Below, in pieces: positions 28,501 through 35,736 of a stretch of 64,000 bases of DNA (position 1 is the first letter of the stretch; each line of letters begins with the position of its first letter). The notes beneath the pieces were generated by a model. It was not told the DNA's origin. It ran no database searches and worked only from the letters and a program-made list of their open reading frames with translations. The stretch covers positions 407,569-471,568 of the forward strand of contig JADJWJ010000020.1 of NCBI GenBank assembly GCA_016716425.1. The letters run 5' to 3'. Made by a program: the position numbers and the translations under genes. The stretch comes from Betaproteobacteria bacterium (GTDB taxonomy: Bacteria; Pseudomonadota; Gammaproteobacteria; Burkholderiales; Casimicrobiaceae).

Positions 28501-29457
28501 GAGCTCGGCGCCGGACGCGACTTGGCCGGCCTGCGGGCGCAACTGGGCGACGCGGCGCTGCTGTCGTTCGCCGCCGCCGGGCCGACGCTGGAGAAGAGCG
28601 GCATGCGGCAATGGGACTGCGGCGACCTGCCTGAGTCGCTGACGTTCACCCGCGACGGCCGGCAGCTCACCGGCTATCCGGCGCTCGTCGACGACGGCGA
28701 CACCGTCTCGCTGCGCCTGCTGGACACGCGCGACGCGGCGCTCGCGGCGACCCGCGCCGGCGTGCTCAGGCTGATGCGCATCGCGCTGCGCGACGCGGCC
28801 GCCCGCTTCGCGAAGGGCGGGCCGGGCTTCGCCCAGGCCGCGCTGCAACTCAAGGCCGCGGTGTCCACCGACCGCCTGCTGGCCGACGTCCTCGCGGCGG
28901 CCCTCGACCGGGCGTTCCTCGCCGACGACCCGCTGCCGCGCAGCGAGAAGGCCTTCGCGGAGGCGGTCAGGCGCGCGCGGGCGCGGGTTCCCGCGGTGGT
29001 GGAGGGCGCGTTTCGCCTGCTCGGGGAGGTCGCGACGGCGCACCTCGCGCTCACCCAGCGGCTGGCGGCCGCCCCGCCGGGCTGGTCGCGGCTGGTCGCC
29101 GACGTTCGGGCGCAGCGCGACGCGCTGGTGTACCCGGGGTTCTTCCAGGCCACGCCGTGGGCGCAGCTTGCCCACCTGCCGCGGTACCTGACGGCGCTCG
29201 ACCGGCGCGTGGCCAAGTACGGCGAGCGGCCCGACCGCGACGCCCGCCACGCCGAGCAGGTGGCAGAACTCTGGCGGCGCTACCGGGAGCGCGCCGGCCG
29301 CGACCGCGAGGCCGGGGCACCGGCCGACCCCCGCGTGGAGGGCTTCCGCTGGCTGCTGGAGGAACTGCGGGTCTCGTTGTTCGCCCAGGAGCTCCGGACG
29401 CCGTTTCCGGTCTCGTTCAAGCGGGTGGAAAAGGCCTGGACCGAACTCACGCGCTGA
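25519..29457 (+). CDS. hrpA: ATP-dependent RNA helicase HrpA
   Basis: A 1,312-residue DEAH-box helicase of the bacterial HrpA family. In order: Walker A GETGSGKTTQ, TQPRRIAARAVA, the DEAHER box, SATLDADRF, TNVAETSLTVPGI and QRAGRCGRV, then the ratchet/OB region and the long bacterial C-terminal DUF3418 region ending in FPVSFKRVEKAWTEL. In the family this protein resolves stalled ribosomes and processes some mRNAs. Full length and intact. The start ATG at 25519 matches the family N-terminus. Confidence 0.96.
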   Translation: MAIPYDELAARLPLAMAADAARLARRLQAARSRRAPATEWARIAADVETAVARCAARAGGTPRFAFPPELPVAQRAGEIERAIRAHPVVIVCGETGSGKTTQLPKICLAAGRGVRGLVGHTQPRRIAARAVAARIAHEMGEAVGGAVGYKVRFTDHTRPDAYVKLMTDGILLAETQGDRDLLAYDTIIVDEAHERSLNIDFLLGYLKQLLARRPDMRLVITSATLDADRFARHFGAADAPAPVIEVSGRTYPVEIRYRPLAGGDVGAADPAQEADDEEDLEEAIVGAAEDLWRAGPGDILVFLPGEREIRETGDLLRRGLAHRPYARDVEVLPLFARLSVADQQRVFAPSAGRRIVLATNVAETSLTVPGIRYVIDTGLARVKRYSVRNKTTLLAIEKVSRAAADQRAGRCGRVQDGICVRLYAEADYAARPRFTDPEILRSSLAAVILRMAALGLPDVAAFPFVEAPSPRAVADGYQLLQELSAVDEQRALTPLGRELARLPLDPRIGRIVVAARDGGCLPEALVIASALAVPDPRERPLERQQAADQAHLKFRDERSDFLSLVALWEFFADLAAQKLPHRRQVDACRAQFVSFLRLIEWRDVHRQLVATLEEAGWKWPQALPATIDAARYAAVHKALLAGLLGNVGVKADAEAHYLGTRGLKFYLHPGSGLARRGTRWLLAAELTETSRLFARCAARIEPEWIEEVAGDRVTRDWFEPHWERKRGEVVASERVQLYGLTLVARRAVSFGRVDPKAARDVFIREALVPGELDTKGAFLAHNRALVADVAELEHKARRQDVLVDDAAIAAFYDERIPAGVHSAVTFERWRAEAERRDPRGLFLTREYLMRHAAESVTGDLYPETLDVAGTALALRYRFAPGHPQDGLTLTVPLPLLNQLPDAQLTWLVPGMVREKVAHYLKSLPKSLRHRATPVPEVVTAFLEAHSAGDVPLPEALRAFLEARLPASIPTDVWRDAELPVHLAVNVAVVDAAGRELGAGRDLAGLRAQLGDAALLSFAAAGPTLEKSGMRQWDCGDLPESLTFTRDGRQLTGYPALVDDGDTVSLRLLDTRDAALAATRAGVLRLMRIALRDAAARFAKGGPGFAQAALQLKAAVSTDRLLADVLAAALDRAFLADDPLPRSEKAFAEAVRRARARVPAVVEGAFRLLGEVATAHLALTQRLAAAPPGWSRLVADVRAQRDALVYPGFFQATPWAQLAHLPRYLTALDRRVAKYGERPDRDARHAEQVAELWRRYRERAGRDREAGAPADPRVEGFRWLLEELRVSLFAQELRTPFPVSFKRVEKAWTELTR

Positions 29458-29484
29458 ACCGGCGCGGGTTCGGGGCCCATCGCG

Positions 29485-29513
29485 TTGGCACCAGGGTGAG
29501 GCCGTGCTAGAGT
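29485..29513 (+). promoter_or_regulatory. Sigma70-type promoter for the DUF1631 gene
   Basis: TTGGCA (29485-29490), 17-base spacer, TAGAGT (29508-29513), in the 123-base gap after hrpA. Transcription would begin about 60 bases before the GTG at 29581. Confidence 0.45.
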
Positions 29514-29580
29514 AACTTCGCGGTATTGTGGCCTAAGACCTTGACCAACCACGCATGCCGAGCCCGCAAGGCCTGACGAC

Positions 29581-31977
29581 GTGAACGCGCCAACGACGGA
29601 AACCGCGGCCCGCCAGCCGGCGCGGGAGCTCGCGCGCATTCTGCACGAGTGCAGCGACCTCGCCGTGCACCGGCTGTCGTCGTCGTTCGCGCAGATTCTC
29701 GATCGCGTGTCCGAGCTCTTGATGGAGCGTGCGAGCAAGACCGACGTGCGCGAGGAGCAGCAGCTGTTCCTCGACGCCCGCGATTCGCTGAAGACCGAGC
29801 GGCCGGTGCTGATGTCGGAGTTCGAAAAGCACCTGCGCAAGCTGATCGACGAGCGCATCGCCGGCAAGTCGGCACAGAAGCCCGATTACTCGAAGGTCGA
29901 CGCGTCGAACATGACGCTGGTCGAAACCGTCTCGATGGACGAAGCGGTGCTGCGCGGGAACATCCAGCGCGTCGTCGAGAACCTCTGCCACGACGAGTTG
30001 ACGTCGCTCAACCGGGGCGTGGGCTACCTGCTCGGGCGGCCCGACCTGGTCACCGAGACCAATCCGCTGGGACCCGCGTCGGTCGTGGGTGCATTCGCGG
30101 GCGCCGTGGGCAGCCTGAAGGCCGACCGCAGGATCCGCTTCCAGATCCTCAAGGACCTGAACCAGGCCCAGCTGTCCGACATCGCGATGGTGTACTCGGA
30201 CCTGAACAAGCACCTGACGCGCCTCAACATGATGCCGGGCCCCGGCCGGCACTCCGTCATCCAGCGCGGCACGTCGGGCGAGCGCCCGCCGCCGCGCGCG
30301 CCGACGAAGCCGCCGCCGCCGGCCGGCGCGCCCGGCGCCGAGGTCGACGTCATGGCGATGTTCAAGCGGATGTACGGTAGTGCCACGCCCGCCGCGCAGG
30401 CGCCGCCGTCGCCGTTCGGCACGGTGCCGTCCGCGCCGTCGTTCCCCGGCATGCCGATGATTGCGTCGGGTGCGCAGGACGGCGAACTGCCCGTGATCAG
30501 CATGCCGGGCCCGCACGCGCCGGCACACGCGTTCGCGCCGATGCGGCCCACACCGTCCGGCTACGTTCCGGGGGCGCCGATCATCTCGACGGCGGACCTG
30601 CACGAGGGCCTGACGCGCCTGCAGGCGGGCCAGACCGAATTCGACGTCGGCGGCGCGGCGGTCGCGTTCTCGGGCATCCCGCAGGGCCTGCACAACGTGC
30701 TGCGCGACCTGCAGGAGTCCCCGCTCGGCGCGAAGGCGAACCAGCTCGAATCGATGACCATCGAGATGGTCGCGATGCTGTTCGACTTCATCTTCGAGAC
30801 CAAGGACCTGCCGGACGGCATCAAGGCGCTGCTGGCGCGGCTGCAGATCCCGGTGCTGAAGGCGGCGATGCTCGACGGCGCGTTCTTCGCGAAGAAGTCG
30901 CATCCGTCGCGCCTGCTCGTCAACGAGCTTGCGCAGGCGGGGCTCGGCTGGTCGCCGGTCATGGGGCCCGAGGACCCGCTGTACCGGAAGATCGACGGCA
31001 TCGTCCACCAGATCCTCGACAACTTCTCCGACGACCTCGCGATCTTCGACGAGCAGCGCGGGGAACTGGAGGCGTTTCTCGCCGAGGAGGAGCGCGCGGC
31101 CGAGGAGAACATCCAGTCGTCGGCCGACGAGATCAACCAGAAGGACCGGCTGCAGATCGCGACGGTCGTCGCCAAGGCGGAGATCGAGAAGCGCATCGAG
31201 GGCAGCCCGGTGCCGAACTTCCTCGCGAGCTTCCTGCGCCAGAACTGGCAGCGCACGCTGGAGCAGGTCTATCTCGACCACGGCGAGGAGAGCGAGTCGT
31301 GGAGCTCGGGCATGACGACGCTCGAGGATCTCGTGTGGAGCGTGCAGCCGAAGCGCTCGCCGGACGACCGGCGGCACCTGGTCGCGCTGCTGCCGTCGCT
31401 CCTGAAGCGGCTGTCGGCCGGCATGCACAACCGCGCGTGGCCCGCCGGCGAGCGCGAGGCGTTCATGTCGAACCTGGTCGAGGCGCACGCGGCGGCGGTC
31501 AAGCCGTCGCTCGCGCAGACCGCCTCGCCGACGTCCGCGGTCGCCGAGGCGGCGAAGGCGCAGGCCGAGATCGCCAAGGCGTCCGGCGACCAGATGCTGG
31601 CCGCGAAGGCCGAGGCGCTCGCCGTCGCGATGACGCAGGCCGAGCCCGAGCCGGTCGAGCCGCCGCGCGAGGTGATCGACGACGACTACCTCGAGATCGC
31701 GCGCAGCCTCGAGCGCGGCATGTGGATCGAGTTCGAGGCGGACGACGGCCAGCTCGCGTTCGCCAAGCTCGCGTGGGTCAGCCCGCTGCGCGGCACGTAC
31801 CTGTTCACGAACCGGCAGGGCCAGAAGGCGCTGTCGATGACCGCCGAGGAGCTGGCCGAGCGCTTCCGCGCCGACCGCGCGCGCCTGGTCGAGGCCGAGC
31901 CGCTGATCGACCGCGCGTTCACCAGCATGATGACGCAGCTCGAAGAAAAATTCCCCGAAACGGCGACCGTGCATTGA
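29581..31977 (+). CDS. DUF1631 family protein
   Basis: A 798-residue cytosolic protein with a GTG start. The N-terminal part (about 20-225) is helical: VHRLSSSFAQILDRVSELLMERA, and NIQRVVENLCHDELTSLNRG. A Pro/Ala-rich flexible linker of about 100 residues follows (about 230-340). The central and C-terminal parts carry AMLFDFIFETKDLPDGIKALLARLQIPVLKAA, SHPSRLLVNELAQAGLGW and LFTNRQGQKALSM, which mark DUF1631. The final region resembles a PilZ-like beta domain (MWIEFEADDGQ, RGTYLFTN). Function is unknown in general; in betaproteobacteria it is a chromosomal, stand-alone gene. Confidence 0.88.
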   Translation: MNAPTTETAARQPARELARILHECSDLAVHRLSSSFAQILDRVSELLMERASKTDVREEQQLFLDARDSLKTERPVLMSEFEKHLRKLIDERIAGKSAQKPDYSKVDASNMTLVETVSMDEAVLRGNIQRVVENLCHDELTSLNRGVGYLLGRPDLVTETNPLGPASVVGAFAGAVGSLKADRRIRFQILKDLNQAQLSDIAMVYSDLNKHLTRLNMMPGPGRHSVIQRGTSGERPPPRAPTKPPPPAGAPGAEVDVMAMFKRMYGSATPAAQAPPSPFGTVPSAPSFPGMPMIASGAQDGELPVISMPGPHAPAHAFAPMRPTPSGYVPGAPIISTADLHEGLTRLQAGQTEFDVGGAAVAFSGIPQGLHNVLRDLQESPLGAKANQLESMTIEMVAMLFDFIFETKDLPDGIKALLARLQIPVLKAAMLDGAFFAKKSHPSRLLVNELAQAGLGWSPVMGPEDPLYRKIDGIVHQILDNFSDDLAIFDEQRGELEAFLAEEERAAEENIQSSADEINQKDRLQIATVVAKAEIEKRIEGSPVPNFLASFLRQNWQRTLEQVYLDHGEESESWSSGMTTLEDLVWSVQPKRSPDDRRHLVALLPSLLKRLSAGMHNRAWPAGEREAFMSNLVEAHAAAVKPSLAQTASPTSAVAEAAKAQAEIAKASGDQMLAAKAEALAVAMTQAEPEPVEPPREVIDDDYLEIARSLERGMWIEFEADDGQLAFAKLAWVSPLRGTYLFTNRQGQKALSMTAEELAERFRADRARLVEAEPLIDRAFTSMMTQLEEKFPETATVH

Positions 31978-31981
31978 CAGC

Positions 31982-32069
31982 GGTCGGACCCTTCGCCCCG
32001 AGCCTGCGCTACGCCGCGAACCCGAGGGTCTGACCCTTGGCGGCGCCGCATTGGCACGGATCGGACCCC
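31982..32069. repeat. GGTCnGACC repeat cluster 1
   Basis: Three copies of a short near-palindrome: GGTCGGACCC (31982), GGGTCTGACCC (32026) and ATCGGACCCC (32059), spaced 33-44 bases. They fill the gap between the DUF1631 and CinA-like genes. The same motif recurs at 33404-33484 and near 49229. Confidence 0.55.
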
Positions 32070-32075
32070 ACCACG

Positions 32076-32828
32076 ATGACCATCGGCGCGCTGATCATCG
32101 GCGACGAGATCCTGTCCGGCAAGCGGCAGGACCGGCACCTCCCCCACGTGATCGAGACGCTCGCCGCGCGCGGGCTCTCCCTCGACTACGCGCACTACGC
32201 CGGCGACGACCGTGGGCGGCTGACCGCGTTCCTGCGCGAGACGTTCGCGCGCGGCGACCTCGTCTTCGCGTTCGGCGGCATCGGCGCCACCCCCGACGAC
32301 CACACGCGGCAGGCGGCGGCGGCGGCCCTCGGCGTCGCGCTCTCCCGGCACCCGGAGGCCGTCGCCGAGATCGAGGCGCGCTTCGGTGCCGAGGCGTACC
32401 CGCACCGCGTGCTGATGGCGGAGTTTCCGGAGGGCAGCCGCATCATCCCTAATCCGTACAACCGCGTCGCCGCCTTCGCGATCCGCGAGCACCACTTCTT
32501 CCCGGGCTTCCCGCAGATGGCGTGGCCGATGCTCGACTGGGTGCTCGCGACGTGGTACCCGGACCTCGCGCGGGCGCCGGCCGCCGAGCGCGCGATCGTC
32601 GTCTACGGCGCCGGCGAGTCGCAGCTGCTGCCGCTGATGGACGAGAACGTCGCGCGCTTCCCGATGTTGCGGTTGTTCAGCCTGCCGTCGTTCATGCCCG
32701 ACGGCGGCCGCCGCATCGAGCTGGGCGTGAAGGGCGACGCCGCGCACGTCGACGCCGGGCTCGCCCATCTCGAGGCGGGTGTCGCCGCGGCGGGGTTCCG
32801 CTGGGAGCCGCTCGAGTCTTCGTCGTGA
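32076..32828 (+). CDS. CinA/MoaB-like molybdopterin-binding domain protein
   Basis: A 250-residue protein with the MoCF-biosynthesis fold. The N-terminus GALIIGDEILSGKRQD, the RGDLVFAFGGIGATPDDHT block (equivalent to the GGxGxTxDD motif) and EGSRIIPNPYNR are characteristic of the short CinA-type or competence/damage-inducible protein A homologues of betaproteobacteria. It lacks the C-terminal pyrazine deamidase domain of full CinA. Its substrate is not known. I chose the ATG at 32076; an upstream TTG at 32037 lies in the repeat cluster and is unlikely. Confidence 0.85.
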   Translation: MTIGALIIGDEILSGKRQDRHLPHVIETLAARGLSLDYAHYAGDDRGRLTAFLRETFARGDLVFAFGGIGATPDDHTRQAAAAALGVALSRHPEAVAEIEARFGAEAYPHRVLMAEFPEGSRIIPNPYNRVAAFAIREHHFFPGFPQMAWPMLDWVLATWYPDLARAPAAERAIVVYGAGESQLLPLMDENVARFPMLRLFSLPSFMPDGGRRIELGVKGDAAHVDAGLAHLEAGVAAAGFRWEPLESSS

Positions 32829-32899
32829 AGGCGGTTTCCAGGGCCGGGCGCAGGAACCCCGACCGGTTGCGTTACGGGGACGCTCCGGATAGGAATTCC

Positions 32900-33349
32900 A
32901 TGACCGTCCACGGCCGCTGGTTCGACGAGGTCGCCGTCGGCGACACGTTCGCGAGCACCGTCACGATCACCGAGACGCACCTCGTCCTGAGCGCGGGCCT
33001 GCTCGCCGACTACAACCCGCTGCACGTCGACGAGGCGTTCGCGCGGCGATCGCGCTTCGGCGGGCGCATCCTGCACGGCATGATGACGAGCGCGATCATG
33101 GGCGGGCCGGTCGGCATGCATTTCCACGGCACCGCCGTCGCCTACCTCGAGCACAACGCGCGCTTCCTCGCGCCGGTGCGGCCCGGCGACACGCTGACCA
33201 TCGCGTGGACCGTCGACGCGCTGGTCGCGAAGCCGAAGCACGGCGCGGGCGTGGTCGAGCTCTCCGGCAGCGCGACGAATCAGGACGGCATCGTTGCCGC
33301 GCTCGCGACGGGGAAGATCATGGTGTTCGTGAAGGGGAAGGGGCCCTGA
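32900..33349 (+). CDS. MaoC-like hot-dog dehydratase
   Basis: A 149-residue protein of the MaoC/(R)-enoyl-CoA hydratase family. The hydratase motif DYNPLHVDEAFAR with catalytic Asp and His, and GRILHGMMTSAI, are clear. Such proteins hydrate enoyl-CoA esters in fatty acid, PHA or branched-acid metabolism; the exact substrate is unknown. AGGA ribosome-binding site before the ATG. It follows the CinA-like gene by 71 bases. Confidence 0.88.
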   Translation: MTVHGRWFDEVAVGDTFASTVTITETHLVLSAGLLADYNPLHVDEAFARRSRFGGRILHGMMTSAIMGGPVGMHFHGTAVAYLEHNARFLAPVRPGDTLTIAWTVDALVAKPKHGAGVVELSGSATNQDGIVAALATGKIMVFVKGKGP

Positions 33350-33403
33350 TCAGCGCCCATCGCCCGCAGCGTCCGGCGCGGCGCGAACGGGGTCGCGCGG
33401 AGG

Positions 33404-33484
33404 GGGTCAGACCCTTTTCGCAGGCGGCTCGGAGCGTCGAGGGTCTGACCCTCAGGGCGGCTCGGCGCGGCGAGGGTCTGACTC
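33404..33484. repeat. GGGTCTGACCC repeat cluster 2, overlapping the pyrD 3' end
   Basis: GGGTCAGACCC at 33404-33414, GGGTCTGACCC at 33441-33451 and GGGTCTGACTC at 33474-33484. The last two start homologous units of about 33 bases (motif plus a GGCGGCTCGG segment). The pyrD stop codon falls inside the cluster. Confidence 0.7.
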
Positions 33485-34501
33485 CGACAGCGCCGCGACG
33501 CACTCGGCGACCAGCGCCGGCCCCCGGTAGATGAGCCCGGTGTAGAGCTGCACCAGCGACGCGCCTGCGGCGACTTTCTCGCGCGCGTCCTGCCCGCTCC
33601 CGATGCCGCCGACGCCGATGATCGGCAGCGCGCCCGCGAGCGCTTCGGCGAGCACGCGCACGACGGCGGTGGCGCGCTGGCGCAGCGGCGCCCCCGAGAG
33701 CCCGCCCGCCTCCTCGGCGTGCGGCTGCCCGGCGACCGCATCGCGAGCGACCGTCGTATTGGTCGCGATGACGCCGTCGATCCGGTGCTCGGCCAGCAGG
33801 CGCGCCACGCCGCGCACGGCGGCGTCGGTCAGGTCCGGCGCGATCTTGATCGCGAGCGGCACGTACCGGCCATGCGCCTGCGCGAGCGCCGCCTGCTCGC
33901 GCTTCAGCGTGGCGAGCAGCGCCGCCAGCGCTTCCTCCGCCTGCAGGTCGCGCAGTCCCTTCGTGTTCGGCGACGAGACGTTGACGGTGACGTAGCTCGC
34001 GTGCGCGTAGACGGCGCGCAGGCACGCCACGTAGTCGTCGGCGGCGCGCTCGTTGGGCGTGTCGAAATTCTTCCCGATGTTGATGCCGAGGACGCCGCGA
34101 TACCCCGAGCGCGCGACGTTGGCGACGAACGCGTCGACGCCGCCGTTGTTGAAGCCCAGCCGATTGATCAGTGCGTGCGCGTGCGGCAACCGGAACATCC
34201 GCGGCCTCGGATTGCCCGGCTGCGGGCGCGGCGTCACCGTCCCCGCCTCGAGAAAGCCGAAGCCGAACGTGGCAAGCCCGGGCAGGTGCGCTGCGTCCTT
34301 GTCGAGCCCCGCGGCGAGCCCGACGCGGTTCGGGAACGCCACACCCATCACCGTCACCGGCGCCGCGGCGACGCGCGGCGCGACGATCCGCGCCAGGCCC
34401 GCCTGCGCGGCGCGGTCGAGCGCGGCCAGCGTCAACTCGTGCGCGGTCTCGGCGTCGAGCGCGAACAGGAAGGGCCGGGCGAACGGATAGAACTTGTACA
34501 T
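33452..34501 (-). CDS. pyrD: Dihydroorotate dehydrogenase (quinone), class 2
   Basis: A 349-residue membrane-associated flavoenzyme that oxidises dihydroorotate with quinone in pyrimidine synthesis. The N-terminal amphipathic extension (MYKFYPFARPFLFALDAETA) is the mark of class 2. FMN and active-site blocks: NRVGLAAGLDKDA, INRLGFNNGG, NVSSPNTKGLRD (catalytic Ser) and GVGGIGSGQDA. The last about ten residues (ESDPRRAEPP) are encoded by the GGGTCTGACTC repeat cluster and are not conserved, so the natural C-terminus may have been altered. Confidence 0.95.
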   Translation of the reverse strand: MYKFYPFARPFLFALDAETAHELTLAALDRAAQAGLARIVAPRVAAAPVTVMGVAFPNRVGLAAGLDKDAAHLPGLATFGFGFLEAGTVTPRPQPGNPRPRMFRLPHAHALINRLGFNNGGVDAFVANVARSGYRGVLGINIGKNFDTPNERAADDYVACLRAVYAHASYVTVNVSSPNTKGLRDLQAEEALAALLATLKREQAALAQAHGRYVPLAIKIAPDLTDAAVRGVARLLAEHRIDGVIATNTTVARDAVAGQPHAEEAGGLSGAPLRQRATAVVRVLAEALAGALPIIGVGGIGSGQDAREKVAAGASLVQLYTGLIYRGPALVAECVAALSESDPRRAEPP

Positions 34502-34558
34502 CGGCGGGGCGCGAAAGCGCCGCGTGCGAACGTCGCGGCGCCGGCAATGCGCGAGGCG

Positions 34559-34567
34559 ATGATACCA
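34559..34567 (-). promoter_or_regulatory. Extended -10 promoter for pyrD (TGGTATCAT)
   Basis: Minus-strand TGG plus TATCAT, about 58 bases upstream of the pyrD ATG and between the divergent pyrD and mltB genes. Same form as the sites upstream of ndk and accA. Confidence 0.45.
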
Positions 34568-34576
34568 TCGGCCCGC

Positions 34577-35686
34577 ATGACGGCCTGCTCCCGCGCGCCT
34601 CGGCGACGCCACGCATTCCTGCGGTTCGCCGCGATCGCGTTCGCTGCGTCCGCGTTTGCCGCCGCCGCCGCCGCCGCGGGCAAGCCCGTGCCGAAGCCGG
34701 CGGCGAAAGCGGCGAAGCCCGCCGCCGCGCCGGGTTACGCGCAGCGCGACGATGTGCGCGCCTACGCCGCGGAGGTCGCCGCGGAGACCGGACTGCCGCA
34801 ACAGGACGTCGAACGCTGGTTTGCCGCTGCGCGGTTCCAGCCGAAGATCGTCGCCGCGATGGACCGGCCGCTGCTCGAGCCGCCGAAGTGGTATCAATAC
34901 GCGCCGCCGTTCCTGGCGAGCGAGCGCGTCGAAGCGGGACTGCGCTTCTGGCGCGACAACGAGGCGGCGTTGGACCGCGCGCACGCGCAGTTCGGCGTGC
35001 CGCCGGAGATCGTCGTTGCGATCGTCGGCATCGAGACGTACTACGGGCGGGTCACCGGGTCGTACCGCGTGATCGACGCGCTGGCCACGCTCGCGTTCGA
35101 CTATCCGCGGCGCGCGCCGTTCTTCCGCGGCGAGTTGAAGGAGTACGTGCTGCTCGCGCGCGACCAGGGCTTCTCGCCGCTCGTGCCCAAGGGCTCGTTC
35201 GCCGGCGCGATGGGCGTGCCGCAGTTCATGCCGGGCAGCTACCGCCGGTTCGCGGTCGACTACGACGGCGACGGACAGGCCGACCTCTGGCGCAGCCACG
35301 CCGACGTGGTCGGCAGCGTCGCCCACTACCTCGTCCGCCACGACTGGCAGCGCGGGCAGCCCGTCGTGCTGCCGGCGGCGATCGCCCCCGACGCGCGCGA
35401 GCACGCGCTGCGGCGGCTGGACGGCGGCATCAGCGAGCGGCGACCGCTCGCGGCGTGGCACGCAGACGGCGTGGCGCCCGAACGCGTGCCCGCCGACTTT
35501 GCCGCCGAGCCGGTCGGCCTCTTGCTGCTGGAGGAGAGCGGCGACGGCGACGCGAGCCTCTGGATCGCGTGCCCGAACTTCTACGTGATCACCCGCTACA
35601 ACAAGAGCCGGCTCTACGCGGCCGCCGTCTGGTCGCTCGCGGAGCGGCTGCGGGCGGCGCGGCCCGCGTCTCCGGCGGGCGGCTAG
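34577..35686 (+). CDS. mltB: Lytic murein transglycosylase B
   Basis: A 369-residue exported enzyme that cleaves peptidoglycan glycan strands to 1,6-anhydro products. A signal sequence with a long Ala run comes first, then an Ala/Lys/Pro linker. The catalytic domain has KWYQYAPPFL, the catalytic Glu in VGIETYYGR, FAGAMGVPQFMPGSY and YDGDGQADLW. No lipobox is seen, so it may be a soluble periplasmic form or anchored by an uncleaved signal. The ATG at 34577 is used. Confidence 0.92.
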   Translation: MTACSRAPRRRHAFLRFAAIAFAASAFAAAAAAAGKPVPKPAAKAAKPAAAPGYAQRDDVRAYAAEVAAETGLPQQDVERWFAAARFQPKIVAAMDRPLLEPPKWYQYAPPFLASERVEAGLRFWRDNEAALDRAHAQFGVPPEIVVAIVGIETYYGRVTGSYRVIDALATLAFDYPRRAPFFRGELKEYVLLARDQGFSPLVPKGSFAGAMGVPQFMPGSYRRFAVDYDGDGQADLWRSHADVVGSVAHYLVRHDWQRGQPVVLPAAIAPDAREHALRRLDGGISERRPLAAWHADGVAPERVPADFAAEPVGLLLLEESGDGDASLWIACPNFYVITRYNKSRLYAAAVWSLAERLRAARPASPAGG

Positions 35687-35698
35687 ACCGGCCCGGCG

Positions 35699-35727
35699 TT
35701 GCTGCGCCGCAGCATCGTCCGTATACT
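35699..35727 (+). promoter_or_regulatory. Sigma70-type promoter for ppc
   Basis: TTGCTG (35699-35704), 17-base spacer, TATACT (35722-35727). The predicted transcription start (about 35734) is only about 3 bases before the ppc ATG at 35737, suggesting a nearly leaderless mRNA. Confidence 0.45.
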
Positions 35728-35736
35728 CGGTCGGCG

